The translations under genes were made by a program, and so were the position numbers. Positions 13,605 through 27,077 of a stretch of 64,000 nt of DNA are shown piece after piece (position 1 is the stretch's first letter; each line of letters begins with the position of its first letter). Origin of the DNA: Pseudoscleropodium purum (taxonomy: Eukaryota > Streptophyta > Bryopsida > Hypnales > Brachytheciaceae); NCBI GenBank assembly GCA_963969395.1, contig OZ017795.1:4898001-4962000 (forward strand), read 5' to 3'. The notes under the pieces are model-generated. The model did no database searches. It had not been told where the DNA came from and worked only from the letters and a program-made list of their open reading frames with translations.

Positions 13605-13898
13605 GTGCAATTGACTGAGAGGGGAACACAACTGATATGTAAAGAAGTGACACATGGAGGACTGGCTGCATTTCAGTTGAAGCTAGGATGTTCGAGACTT
13701 CAAGGTCTGCACTCAACTGTCATTGACGGATTGACTCAAGCTGTAAGCAGCGGGTGTTGTTTTCAACAGTGCTTGCCACATGCCTTCACAACACCGGGCA
13801 CAATTCTAGGGGGACGGAGTCAGACAGGATCAAACCTGTCAAAGACTGGCGAAATTTCGCCAAGAAGAAAAAGAAAGAAAACGTCCTTTGCAAGGTGA
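13605..13898 (+). CDS. Unrecognised 97-residue open frame
   Basis: An ATG-started frame in a locally GC-richer stretch ending in a basic run (SPRRKRKKTSF). No domain, signal peptide or membrane segment was recognised and no flanking exons could be joined. It may be chance, part of a decayed gene, or an exon of a gene marked by the duplicated GC-rich sequence just upstream. Confidence 0.15.
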   Translation: MQLTERGTQLICKEVTHGGLAAFQLKLGCSRLQGLHSTVIDGLTQAVSSGCCFQQCLPHAFTTPGTILGGRSQTGSNLSKTGEISPRRKRKKTSFAR

Positions 13899-14319
13899 CT
13901 AAGTTAACCCTTCATCTTCAACCCCTAAGGTAGAAACATCTAAAATCGTCCTTGCCCCTATTCATGTACCTTAGACTGTGACAAAATTTGTCCCTGACCA
14001 TCTATTATAGTGTCATGTAAATGTTTGAGTTTAATTCTCTAATAATACTGTAAGACACTTATTAAATTTTCATTTGCAGATTTTAGATTTTTGCAAATTT
14101 CGGTTCTGGGTGCACCTAAACGACTCTTCCAGAGGCTTAAGAAGCCAACACTAAGAAAATTTATAGAAATTACATACCATATCCAAAAAATCTGATTTTT
14201 TTTAATATTCATGATTTTTACTCATTAATACTACAAAAATATTATTTTAAAGATAAAATGCATCCAACTATGCTGAATTTCTTAAAAGGACGGTTTTGGA
14301 TGTTTCCACTATAAAACCT

Positions 14320-14952
14320 GAGGCATCAAATTCTAGTGTTGACAATACTTTGAAGTTTAATAATACCTAACCAAATTTCTATTTTTAGTAGTTTATATTT
14401 TTGAAAAATTATTTTTGAAGTCTAGATTTAGCATCAAAAATTCAATTTTGAAAATGATAGATCATTATTTTCTATTCAAGATTTTGTACAAGGGTGTCCA
14501 GTGCAATCTTGACTTGTTTTTGTAGTGTTGAGAGCTCTTGGAAATGAGCCTCAAACACACTACATTTCATAGAAAAATGTCTATTAGAAACTCATTTAAA
14601 AAAATTGTAGAAGAGATTTTGAGAAGCCATAATTTGATGGGGATTATGAATGATATGTCCTTTAATGTCATATTTTTTTGGCGACCGATTTTTTTAATTT
14701 GACATATGAAAAGTGGATTGAAAGACTTCAAATCACTTTCACAATTTCAACACCTTCATGATCAAACATTGTACCTTTTAATCTATAAGTGATAATGTTG
14801 TGTTTTATTTTCCTATATAATCTTTAAAATATCTAGTTTGAATTTGTATGGTTACAATTCAAAAAAAATTAATACAAATTATTTTTAAAAATTTGGTTCA
14901 ATTTAGAGCAAACCTAAAAGCTCAATAAAGGCCTTGGACATTTAGGGGTTAA
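14320..14952. mobile_element. Degenerate MITE, same family as 27078-27722
   Basis: About 630 bp align to the better-preserved copy at 27078-27722. Shared blocks include GTGCAATCTTGACTT and GTTGAGAGCTCTTGGAAATG. The right terminus (14931-14952) ends TTTAGGGGTTAA. The left terminal inverted repeat is missing or replaced, so this copy is truncated or older. Confidence 0.7.
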
Positions 14953-16871
14953 ATGCCCAATCAACCATTTTATGGTAGTTGCCTAACTTCATAGACCATC
15001 TGAGATTCCTAATTTTTTTTTTTTTAATTTCAGATTTTTTTTCTTGTAGATTGATAAGTTTGATTAGTTATCTTTGCATAGCCCAAAAACTTTTGATCTA
15101 GACTAAAACTCTATCTTAGTTGATTATTCAAAGTCAAACACTCCAAGAAATGCTCACTACAAAGTATAGTGGGAAAGAAATGGCCTAGCCAATCAAAGGT
15201 CATTCCAAGAAAAAAGCTTTATAGGTGGACAAGTGGACAAGGGATTGCTTAATTAGAGCATATAGTAAATGGGCACAATCAAGTGAAATTTTATTTTTCC
15301 AATGTACCTCACTTGATTGCAAGGCTTTGAAAACAATCTTTGATAGCTCTAGTTGTTGTGAAAATCCTTAGAGGATTTTTGGGGCCAAGAAGAGATTAGG
15401 AGTTCCCCAACCCCAAAAATGTTGTGAATGGAGTCCACTACGCAGTTTGACGTGGCTAAGAGAGTTACATCATTTTAAAATTTTTCTTTTTTTAATTTCA
15501 ACTTTCTTTTTGCATTTTAAGAATGTAAATCTTTTTTTTTTAAATCTTTTTTTCTTGACAACCAACCATACCCTTTGTTGCAAGGGAACAATGACGGGAA
15601 CATGCCTAAAATGGCTTCTTCTTGGCCTCAAATCTTCTCTAATGTGTTTTTCTATAATCCTTCTCTACTTCTCATTAGTTTTCTATATGAAAATATTTAT
15701 TTTAAAATTATGATATTTTCTCATGTATTAACATATATCTTAAATTTATCTTCATTTTTTTTTATAATTAAAACATTAAAATGAATTTTATATAATTTAT
15801 TTTAAAAATATATTTCTAAGAGTCATAGTAATTACAAAAATGCTTTAAAATAGCAAAAAAAAAATTAAAATGGAAACAATGGTAATAAACATCACAATAT
15901 AATTGGTGTACTCCTTGTAATGAGCTTACATCAGAAGACATTTGATAGAAAAAAATTCAAAAATGGTGTATTTTAAGTTTTGAAGATGCTACCTTCTAAG
16001 TGTTAATTTATAATTAAGACAATATTTCTGGAAAATAAATAAAATTCAATCAAATTTAGATATTGAAGTTACATTTTTTTAGGTACAATGATTAACAAAA
16101 CTAAGTACAAATTTGAAATAGTTTCATTCAAACAACCATACTATGAGCATCAATGGACAAAGTCCAAAAGTAGATATATAAAAAATTTTGTGTGCAACAT
16201 TACACGCATTACCATGGAAGTTTGAAGAAAAAATTTGTCGTGATTTGGAAAAAAATTGATTTCAAAGTCAGCCATGTCACCATGATTTGGAATTACTTTA
16301 CATGAGAGAAATAATGAGGCCCTTCGAAGGCCTCTCAACATCCCTCTAAGGGCCCTAAAATTTACCTTTAGGGGGGCTTAAATATTCAATTTCCCCCTAT
16401 TCTTGCTAAGCTTCCATAGGGCTGTTGAATGATTGTCAATAGCTTCAAAAAAAATGTCCTTTCCAACCTCTTTTTGAAATTTGTTTATAACTTTCAGTTG
16501 GAGTCTCAAAACCTCAAAATGATTTTTGAAGATGAAATTTAGCTTAATTATTCACATTAATTGAGTTCAAAGTTTTTGAAAAAATTATTCTACTATGATT
16601 AAATGAGGTATAAAATTTAACTTTGAACACAATTTCTAATGTGACTTTACTATGAGCAATTGAGCTCCTATTAATTCTAATTTACATATTCCACATGGAT
16701 AGTTTTACCTACTACTACCCCAAAAAACTTTTCTTCTCATATCAAACATACAAAACTTGAAAAGCGCCTTTTGAAGTTAATTGCCTTCGTACCTAGCTTC
16801 ATAAACTACTTAATTTGATTTCATTTGTTTAATTTGGACAACATTCAATTTGACATTTGTTGAACAAGTAT

Positions 16872-17215
16872 ATTAACCCCTAAACACCCAAATTGCGTTT
16901 CTTGTCAACATAGGATTTTTGGGCAACTCACTACGAATGAATTTTTTTTTTTTTTGCTGAAATTTTAATATAATATGTGCCCAAGGAATACCTTTAAGGC
17001 CCAAAAATTTTCATAACTTTTGACTTCATGGTTAAAAAATTATTGTATGATATGTACTTTTCATTGCTCCACGGGTAGCCCAGGCAACAAAAAGAACTTC
17101 TTTAAAAATCATTTCTTTAAGAAATTAAAATTTGAAATTATTTATTTTTATTTTTATATACTTGTAAAGTTTTGAATCATTCCATTTTGATCAATGAGTC
17201 AAAAGTTATGAGGAA
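16872..17215 (-). repeat. Dispersed repeat A-X, inverted copy with TTAA end
   Basis: The reverse complement matches 9430-9715 and the joined flanks of the 10.4-kb retroelement. Its outer end reads TTAACCCCTAAACACCC, very like the terminal repeat of the MITE at 27078-27722. This suggests that the dispersed family and the MITE share a TTAA-ended transposon ancestry. Confidence 0.65.
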
Positions 17216-17244
17216 AATTAGTTTGTGGAAGTTTATGGGTCGTT

Positions 17245-17460
17245 ATAGAATCCCTACTCTAAAATAAACTTTGAAGTCCTTTATTTAACTCAATTTTCAA
17301 TATTTTTGGAAAAAAAATGAAAATATTGGGTGTAGATTATTTATTACAACATTACAACCACTGGAATTAGCATTTTTCAATTCCATAAATAAATTATTAA
17401 CAATTTAGTATTTTGAATCATTCTCTACTCCTTTCTACTTACTATTTTTTTCCTATATGT
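17245..17460 (+). repeat. Dispersed repeat segment B
   Basis: Homologous to 38640-38870 (same strand) and 9127-9360 (opposite strand). It is followed directly by segment C, which also exists at 39.46 kb. Confidence 0.7.
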
Positions 17461-17461
17461 T

Positions 17462-17655
17462 GTGTGATTCCAAATGATCTGAAATTTTTCAAGCATGTAG
17501 CCAACTTGACTTGAAAAATGAATTTGAAGAGTAACCACCATTTTGGACATTTTTTCATATAAATGTGACCTTTTGAAGTGCAGCTGCCCGGATTTTTGCA
17601 GGGCCAAAAAAAGGAAACTTGTCACTTCAAATGCTAATATCTTGCAATTTGCACG
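17462..17655 (+). repeat. Dispersed repeat segment C
   Basis: Matches 39462-39650 on the same strand. Shared blocks include TCCAAATGATCT, CATTTTGGACATTTTTTCAT and CTAATATCTTGCAAT. In both places it follows segment B, directly here and after about 590 bp of other sequence at 38-39 kb. Confidence 0.7.
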
Positions 17656-17812
17656 GTGGAAATTTCTAAAAATTTTCCCACATGTTTTTAAACAAGCTTA
17701 CTTACGTGTGTCCAAAATTTTTTTTCATTTAAAATTTGGTGCTTGTATTAGAAATGGTAGCTTTGGAGTGTTTCCGGTGAAAACATAGTCTCTGACCTTT
17801 ATGTGTTCAACA

Positions 17813-18421
17813 GAACTTCTAGAATAAAGGATTCATATATGCGGTCAATATATTGATTGTTTAGAACATGTTAGAATAAAATCCAACTGCATTTCAAAAA
17901 TTGCACACACTCAAACTACACAAATTTGAAGAATTCGATAGGCTTTCTAGACCACAAATAATAGACTAGTTTGTCACTCTTCGATGGCCTAGCCAAGGGT
18001 TGTTTTTTCTCTCATGATCTTTTATCAATTTTTTCTTATAACTTCAAAAGTGCCTTTTGAAAATAATTGCCTTTGTACCTAGCTTTGAAAACTACTTAAT
18101 TTGATTTCATTTGTTTAATTTGGTTGACATTCCATTTTGCATCATTTGGATGATTTGATTAACATTCAATTTGGCATTTGTTAAACAAATATAGTAAAAA
18201 GAACTTCTAGACTAAACAATTCATATCTGCGTTTCGAACATATCAAAACAAAATTCAACTGCATTTCACAAAGTTCAAACACTCTAACTACACAAATTTG
18301 ATAAATTTGATAGGCTTTCTAAACCACAAACAATAGACTAGTTTGTCACTCTCCAATGGTCTAGCCAAAGGCTATTTTTTTCTCTCATGATCTTTTATCA
18401 ATTTGTTCTTATAACTTTGAA
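17813..18421. repeat. Direct repeat of about 230 bp
   Basis: 17813-18052 and 18200-18421 are diverged direct copies sharing GATAGGCTTTCTA, ATAGACTAGTTTGTCACTCT and TCTCATGATCTTTTATCAAT. The spacer between them (about 18053-18180) matches 16760-16860. The stretch is therefore a mosaic of duplicated pieces. Confidence 0.7.
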
Positions 18422-20686
18422 GTTTTTTATGCCTTGGCATGCTAGTAAAGATCAATTTAGATTGTTGTTCACAAAATTTGAAGGAAATGGACATTTGCAG
18501 AAATTCAAATATAAAAAATTTGACAAATATGCAAATGATGTTAGTTCTTATAATACTTGAATTGTTTTTTGGAATTGAGAACATGGCAGGGAACATGGGA
18601 TTGCATTAACCATTGTAGAGAAAGAAAATAAGTTAGATTGCAAGATGAACCATTGTTATATCTTAAATAATGCCGTTGCATTTGAAATATTCAATGAAAC
18701 AAGTATTTGTTCAATTTAAATTTTACAACCATATAATTCATTTTCAGGGCTCAATTTTTGATATGAAGAATAGAGTTCATGATGCATATAATTGATCAAA
18801 AATTTCCAAAATAAATAAATTATCATTGTCCATTTCATAAAAAAAACTAAAAATTGTCAAAAATTACATTGACCTTCATAAAATTTTCAAGGTGATAATA
18901 GACTTGTCTACCTTATACTTTGTACAAGACAAGAGTGGCTTTTGATCGAACACCAATGTTCAAAATGCTATGATCCAACTCCAACACTATCAACTTCAAT
19001 TGAGTACAAGCTCATTGCAATGTCACTGTAAGTTGCATGATAACTTAGTTAGAGCCTCCTTATTTGCTCCCTCATTGGGTAGAGTGCTACACAGGGAGCT
19101 ACAAGGAAAAATACCAATTTTACTTTTATGTAGACCCCGTGGTGTAAAAGAGGGATACAATTAGGAGTTGACACTAACTAGATTCTCTCCTAATCCATTA
19201 GTCTCTTCTAGTCTCCACACCACTGAAGTTGTCCACCGATACTGGTTGAAAATGAAGCTCGTCCTTTTCTGTTGCCCACCCCGGTAAGACAATCAGTGGA
19301 GACAACTTTGTCTTCTTGCTTGTTTTAGGTTCAAGTTTACCCACTGGGCGAACATGTAAGCCCACCCTTAGGACATTTGAAGGGCAATCCGTTTGTCCAG
19401 CAAGGGATGGGATCATGGGAGGTTATTCCTTGACTGACGACAGTACTGATTCTCCAACTTGCAAAAACAGCATTGATCCTGTGCAAGCATGGGTGCTGGG
19501 AAGCATATTCCACCAACTCTAAAAAAAAACACTGGCATGAGTGACGGGCTCTCAGGAATTCATGATAAGTTAGACTAAGACAACTTGCATCAAATTTGAG
19601 AACTGAAGCTTATCAAGTGTCCACTGTCTTCGGCTGCTTGTTTTCATGACTTCATAACGTAGTGGAGTGGAGTGGATGCTGTCCACAACATGTCTGATAA
19701 CTTAAACTTTTTAAATTTGTTTTGCAATGAGAGCTCTGTGCCAAACTTCATGATGGATGTGTCTTTGTTTCGTAACATGTAAGTTAGAGTAGAGTAAAAC
19801 CACGGGCAATGAAATATTACACAAAGGGCAGGCTTCACTTTTATTACGTGCGTTCCTGCAAGTACCTTAGGGTACCTTAGAGACGTGGAGGTGACAAAGT
19901 GCCATCGACGGTTCCACCTGTAGTGGCGTGCATGAGCTGCATGCCACTTGTCAATATTTATCACCATTTCTGACAATGGAAATCATGGTTTTGTTTTATT
20001 TTATTGCTCTAGAGAATCAAAAACTGGAGTGGAGATGCTTGTCTGAGAATCAAATTCCTCAAAGGTAAGATGGGTCACTCGCACGCACATGTATCATATT
20101 TGAGGGAGAGATTTTGAAGGTGAGGGAGAAGAATGTGATTGACTTACACAAATGAGGGCCTGATTCTGGGGATTTCCAGCTCAAAGAAATGAAGTTGATA
20201 AGGTCGAGGAGAGTGAAATGCTGGTAATGGAGCAGTGCTGGAATTCATCACAGAACTCACTTAAGGTGGAGGCACCAATGATAGATCATTTAAGGAATTT
20301 TGGGAGCAGATTCTGCATAGTATGAATTGGTGGATATTTTTCCCATGTAGAAGACAAGAAATATGGGGATTGCTAAATTTTCAAATTTATATTTTCAAAT
20401 TTGAAATTACAATGCATTTTGGGAGGCAAAAGAACTCTTGACCCATAAGCAATGTTTAGAGTCTTCCAATTCTGATCATACAAGACAATACTTTCTCGCT
20501 CACTACATCACGTAATGTGGCATGACCTTATTAGTTCCAACCTTGAAAAGGACAAAAAAATCAAATTTCAAATTTTTAAGGTTGGAAATAGCACACCTAC
20601 TGGTTGGGTACTAGGCATGGTTGGTTATTGGTGCCTCCACCTTAGTGTTAAAACTTTTGATCTGCAAGATTCTAAGATGTTTTTTA

Positions 20687-20770
20687 CTCCCTCTATCTCA
20701 CAAAATAAATCTGTGCTTTTTAGTGGGAAATTGTGATAGTACCATAGATTTATTTTGAGACAGGAGAGAG
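20687..20770. mobile_element. Stowaway-type MITE, 84 bp
   Basis: The left end reads TA|CTCCCTCTATCTCACAAA and the right end is its inverted counterpart ending GACAGGAGAGAG|TA. The inverted repeat is about 30 bp with a few mismatches around a short loop. CTCCCTC termini and a TA target duplication (20685-20686, 20771-20772) are typical of Stowaway (Tc1/mariner-derived) MITEs. Confidence 0.85.
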
Positions 20771-20772
20771 TA

Positions 20773-23700
20773 TAAAAGTGAGTGTCCCTGGCTGTTTTTA
20801 AACCTGAACCAATTTGGCCCTGCAAATATTTTGGTCCATTTTGGTTAGACTGTTAATTGACATTTTGAAAATTCATAATTTTATGAATTGGACAGTGAGA
20901 GAAAGATGCATCCCAAGAGAATCTATATTCTTTTTTCAATTTTCAACACTCAACAAAGACTGACCCAACAAAATTTAGGACAATTTGATAATAAAAATGT
21001 GCCAAATTTCTTTTGGTGATTTTTGGCATTGTCTATGTTAACACTAATTTAAGAAAAATGGAAGAAATAAATGAAATTGCCAATTCTCTCTCAAAAGTCA
21101 TTAAATTTACCGGTATTTGAATGAAACATACTTGTAATAGTAATTGGATTCGCATTCCCGTAGCAGTTTCGGCATTCCTAGGGCCTGAAAACTCACAGTC
21201 ATGTGGGGACCCCAAATTCCTTCTAATGATTCCCATTCTCTTGGCATGCATTTTTTGAACATTGTATAAATAAACTATGAATTTTCAAAGTGCTAAAAAT
21301 GAGATGATCCAGAAATGACCATGATCTTTCATGAATAGAATAGGTACATTTCAGACAATAATTTAGGGGTTTGTTTCATAAACAAGTGACTGGCACAATA
21401 ACCTTGGTTTTTATCAATGCTAATTATACCATAGAAGGCTGGTACATTTTGTGCTTGGTATACAAGTGTATATAAATTATCAACTTTATGTTTTTCCCGA
21501 TGTTTTCTTAGTTTTAAATGCAAATATGGATATCAAAATCCCTATTTTTGATACTTGATTACAACTAAGAAAAGAAAGTCTAACAAGTTATTTTATGTTT
21601 GCATTCAATTCTATAATGCTACCTTGACACTATAGTGTTTGATGGATTACAAAGAATTTTCCTATATAGAGTAGAAGTGCAACAATTCATCCTCAAAGTT
21701 TTTTTGCGGAAAGGGAACATCTTCTACAATAGTATGACTTCTTATGAATATTTTTTGTCATTTTTTTAAGCGATTGATTTCCATAGTATTAGAAAATGAT
21801 CATTTCTTTGGAGACCAACCCATCTTTACATGGTTAAGTATTGAATAATTGAAAATGTCTAAAACCTAAAAAAAAAAGTATTGCAGTTTTAAGCTCTACA
21901 ATTGTGTTAGAACCCAAATTTCATAATAATTTCAAAAGCGAAGGCAAGTAACAAGGCTTTTATTGGTACCCAAACAAAGACATGCAACCAAGTTGTTGTA
22001 GTGGAGACTCAGTTTTTCACATTACTCAATTTTTCTAGAGAGGTGTTTTGTTAATGGATTCTTTTGGGTGCCCACCCACCTGACCCGCCCCCCCCCCCCC
22101 AAACCCCCCCCCCCAAAAAAAAAACAGCCCAGTCAGTTGAAAATTGCTAAACTCCGAGTTCTCTCTAGTCAAGGGTAAAGATGTTTTGAAGAAGATAGTA
22201 GTCAATTATTCAACCCTAAAAAACTTCTCAAAGCTTTGCCAACTTCGCCTACACTTGGAACCATGTCTTGGGCATGATGTTCAAATTGAAACTCAAAATT
22301 GAACTCAAAATTGTTTGAGAGCCCGACTTCTCTTTGGTATCATTCCTCCCCCCCCCCCCCCCTCCTTCATACTACAATTAAATACACCCACCATGTGCTG
22401 GATGTGCCTGCAAGATGGAACGAATGGCTGAGAATTCAGGATGCAAGTTGTCATCCCATGCAACCCATGAGAATTCCATTGGGCCACAGGCTTGTGGCTT
22501 CATGCAGAATGGCAGGTACCGTCAATTGATGCAAAGGTAGAACTACTTGATACTGTTTGTCCCCCTATTTCTGTCAAATAGGTGTCTATGGAAGTGTCAC
22601 CGATAGCCATGGACCTCAAATTGGAACTGAAAACTCTATTCCCATGGAACTTAAAGGGCTCTTACTTTACAAATATGGCACTTTGTGATTGTAAAGTAAC
22701 AAGTTTTAATCATAGTGAATGGTGGTTTGGGATCTTTCACAAGGCACTTCAAACATGCAAACCCACGTAACAATGTTTACAAATGACGTAGGGGTCTTTT
22801 TTGCATCCTTGGAAAAGGGGGACCCCTAAAGTCAAGAAAATTGTCTTATACGGCTCCTTCAACAACCCCAATCCTTGAATTAACCTTTAAATGACGTTGT
22901 GGACCCATTTTCATTCATGAATGGCCAAGAATCTTTGTACTTAGAACAGAAGTGCAATTTGCTCATCCTTTGAATTTTGTGCAAAAAGCATAGGAGACCA
23001 TGCATAGTAGTTGGACTTCTAATGAACATTTTAGATTTTTTTTAAATAAATGAAGTCATATTTGATCAAAAAGGATGATTTCTACAGGTACTATCTAAGG
23101 TGTTTAAGGGTTAATAAGTTTGATAAGTTCCTCTCAAGTATTTAACAAAGCATAATATTTTTCCAACATGGGCGGGAAGACCATTACTTCATTATATAAT
23201 GTTATGTATTGAACACTTTGAAATTTATTTCAAACTTGACCTTGAAAATTCGTAAAAAATACAAAAATTATTATTTTTATTTATTTTGAATATTAATGAT
23301 TTTCATTTGTCTATAGGCCGGGCAACAACAATACCTAATTGTGTGATTTTGAATACACCTATGTGCACCATTTTAAACGAACAAAAATAGGTGTTTCTAC
23401 CTTAGGTTAATCTCTTCAATTGCTATGGAATTCATTGCCTCACTTGATGAAAGAGGAGGAAGCTTTGCATTGACAAGAGCAATGTGAGGAAGTAAGAGTA
23501 GGATTTAACTTGAAAAGTAAACTATACTAGTTTATCTTACTGGAGAGGGTGGAGAAATTAATGTCACAACTCAATTTTATTTTTGTGGAAATTGGTACAA
23601 TACAATCTTATTTCAACTTGCACTCATTTAAAATAGTGTAACTTTGATAAATTAGTGTCACATTCACTATTCAGACAAATCAATGTAGAACACTAAGGAC

Positions 23701-25450
23701 AAAGTCTTCAAAGCATAGCTATTTGTTTCCCTATTATTATTGTTGTTACTAAAAAAATTAATTCAATGGATAGATATTTTGTTTAGTGTACAAACCACAC
23801 TAATCTATATTCGGATGGTACATGAATGTAGTCTACCTAGAGTGAACATTTAGATAAAATTTAGATTGGATTTGGATGAATATAGTTGGAAATTGTATCA
23901 AAGTTGTATGACAATTGCAAGAATTGAAATAGTTTGAAAATAGTGGCGACTACAATTTATAGATTAATTTTATTAAAAATACTATAAGCTTCCATATTTG
24001 TACACCTCTTGAAATTGCATGATTTCCAAACTAGTGCAAGTTAATGTATTCCCAATGTTATTAGAACAAAACACACTAATTGAATTAGATTGTGTATCTA
24101 AATTAGTTGATGCAATAACTTACATGAGAGTTTTAATAGTCAAAGATTTCTTACAATGGATTTTGGATGAATTTTGGATAAATGTCATCAAATTAGTGTG
24201 AACATTTGGATGAAAGTGGATGACAATTAGATGACAATTTTATCAAAACAATATGAAAATAAAATAAACCACATTCATTTGATTTTGTCTCAAATACTAG
24301 AGTGCCTTGTAAATTCACATAATTTTGGAATAATGCTAATTATTGATATTTTTGCACTTTATGCTAATGAAATCACCACGAGTATTGTTATTTACTACTA
24401 ATATTATAAGTAGAACCTTTGATCAGTACATGGTATTGGGATTATGCACTAAGAGAGGTTTATGCATTTAAAGAGGTGTAATAATAGCCACCTAACTAAT
24501 GTCAACTCTAACCACACTATTTTTTTTTAAAATGCTTCAAATTGGGCCCACCTACCATATCCATGATTGGCAATTATGCACTAGGAAAGGATGCACTAAG
24601 AGAGGCTTCGCATGTATCAATATTTACAAATGGTTGCTTGAAGCTAAAAAATACAATACAAATATTTGATTATGATAATGAGATAAAAATATTGTTAGTT
24701 TCAAACCACATGCTTTTGCCCTTAAGAGCATCATATGGATTTTTTAGCCATCTTGGCGCTTACACTCTAGTGAATAATTGAGGTAGAACAACCCAATATT
24801 ACTAGTCACCCAATTCCAACATCTATTAGTCCCTCTTATTTGCGTCAATCACCCACCTATTACCACAATCTTAACAATTCTTTAGCATCATGACAATGCA
24901 TTTGGAGAGGGACATATCAGTATGTAGTTTAGCAAAGGTCTATCTAGTAGAAAATTTACTTTTTGTTGAATGGAATGTCTTGATTCAATTTGCAAATGGC
25001 TTCTCTCAAACTTCTCAATGTCTTAAAAATATGTTACATGAATTGATAATTAACTACGCTTTTCCAAAGTACCTAGATAACAAATGTGTTCGGTAAGGTA
25101 GGGGTGAATTGACCCTCTCACCCATGCCCCCAAAGTCATTTCAAAGGTACATGTAAAAAATGAGACCCCTTATTTTGTGCCTAATCAATTTATCCTCAAC
25201 ATCTCTACTAGCTAAATTGAGGCCTCTAATTGCAAATATTAATTCAGAATTTGCAAATTTTATCATATGTGGCAAAATGAATAAAAAATTTCAGTATTTT
25301 CCTATGGGGACAAGTGAGGGGGTAAGTTCACTTGGGCTCTTGGTAATAGGTATGTTTACCATCCCCCAAATAATACTCACACTATTAAAAGACAAGATGT
25401 TAAATCTTCCATTCAATGTGGGTCCAGTAGGATAATTTTTGGATTTTCAT
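20773..25450. other. AT-rich intergenic DNA, no gene seen
   Basis: No protein, RNA or transposon domain was recognised on either strand. Poly-C and C/A homopolymer tracts occur near 22086-22125 and 22345-22364. Open frames near 22.3-22.8, 24.0-24.8 and 24.9-25.4 kb lack recognisable motifs. Confidence 0.5.
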
Positions 25451-25451
25451 T

Positions 25452-25735
25452 ATAGAAATTCTGAACCCTATGGAGAGTTGTTAAGGATTCTTTTTTTGGC
25501 ATCTTGCAGTGCAATTACAGAAAACAATTTTTTTTTTAAAATATTTAAAAAATAAAAGATAATAAAAGATAATAAAAATCTGATGTGGCACTGACGTGGT
25601 ACAAATAGTGCCACATCATCAATATTCATTAAAAAATAAAAAACAGAGAAATTCTTCTCTAATTGCACTAGGTGTGTGTGTGTGTGTGAAAACTTGGAGC
25701 CCTTTCAGGGGCTGAAAATTTTCCTAATGCTAGGG
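25452..25735. mobile_element. MITE-like element, same family as 47888-48171
   Basis: About 285 bp share with 47888-48171 the order GGCA...AATTAAAAAATA-type AT tract, GATGTGGCAC...GTGCCAC, ATTCATTAAAAAATAAAA, CTAATTGCACT and a TTTTCCTAATG end. The left end here is less well kept. A (GT)n tract lies at about 25672-25688. No coding sequence. Confidence 0.55.
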
Positions 25736-26740
25736 GTGAAAGTAAAAAAGAGCCCCCTATTTTGAGCCGTATCTATGATACGTTCTAAACCTCTTCTACA
25801 TAATTTGGGGTCTCTAGTTACAAATATAAATTCAAAATTTGCAAATAAAAAATTATATAAAAAATAAAAAGTTCTTGCATTTTCCTCCGAGGTAAATCCA
25901 GCCTGCTGGGCCCACTTCGAATGGAGGATTTAACGTCCTGCTACTAAAAGTATCAGTTCTCTAAACTTCCTAAAAAATGAAATTTCGTTTTATTTGTTTC
26001 CAAAATTTTTTTAAAAAAAAATTCCTAAAGAATAATTTTGAACCTGTCCAGATTTCTTAATTATCTTGGTCAATTATAATTTGATGCTATGCATGGAAGT
26101 ATCGTCCATGTTTCATTGAAAGGATCACCACTGACGAAGAGGTGAGGAGCCAAATTTCTGCAGAGCACTGTTGAAGACCCCAGTACTTGAGCTGGAATGT
26201 GAGGCAGAGGTGGCAAGGCCAGGAATCATGGACCTTGGTGTATTTGTTTCTTTGCTCAAATTGGTCATTTGTGGCTCCAACTTTCAGGACAAAAATTCGA
26301 CAACTTCAGGTCCTCCCAAAAAAAAATGTCCACAACAACTCCCCTAGTATTTGGTTGCCACAATGTCAACTGCCAAGTTTTTGGTTGTCATAGTCATATT
26401 TTTCAAAAGCAATTGATTTTATTTCAATTTTTGAATTACAAAATAAGGAACTTGTATAAAATATCATAACCTAAAATAAAATATACAAGTATATAGGTGG
26501 GTCAATTTTGCACTGTACTGTACAAGTGAGAAGAAGCTAGCAATAATCAACCAACACAAGTCATTTCTAAATGCATTCCCTTCTCATACTGCACCACTTG
26601 CATGACACTTCCTCAAATTTGAATAGCAAAATTTTCCATTGTAATTCTCATTTGCACTTCTAAAGTTTTAAGATTTAACCACAATGATGATTTTAATATG
26701 ATTCTGAGTCAATTGAGAAGCCATTGCTAAGGTAAACCAG

Positions 26741-26875
26741 CCTATGACAGTCCAAATGGGAGCCAGCCCATCACAAGTATAAAATTTCTAGTGATGCACA
26801 TTTCAAGAACTAGAATGTACACCGTTAGTACAATTTTGCATGTGATGGGTTGGCTCCCATTTGGACTGTCATAGG
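26741..26875. repeat. Hairpin element with 35-bp arms
   Basis: 26741-26775 (CCTATGACAGTCCAAATGGG...) is the inverted complement of 26841-26875 with one mismatch, around a 65-nt loop. Flanking AAGGTAA / TTACCTT extends the palindrome after a short bulge. It could be a foldback MITE; transcribed, it would form a MIRNA-like hairpin. Neither can be decided from this sequence alone. Confidence 0.8.
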
Positions 26876-27077
26876 CAAAGTTACCTTACTAAAAAAATAG
26901 ATTTGATTATGAGTTGTAATCTAGCGCTGGCACTAGGGGTTGATTGAGGGAGTCTGGACCAAGTGGTGGAGGCTGGAGAAGACGGAAAATGGACACTGAA
27001 GCTGGATAACTAGCTTGACCTAGTTGAATGAGTCATCCACTTGATTTTGGGCATGGCAACAAGCCAACCACCATGCC

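Larger units (their letters stand above)
14953..20686. other. AT-rich intergenic DNA built of repeats
   Basis: No gene was recognised. Several segments are members of dispersed or tandem repeats: 16872-17215, 17245-17460, 17462-17655, and the direct repeat at 17.8-18.4 kb. Between 18.97 and 19.98 kb GC rises slightly and short frames occur on both strands, but none shows a recognisable motif. Confidence 0.5.
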
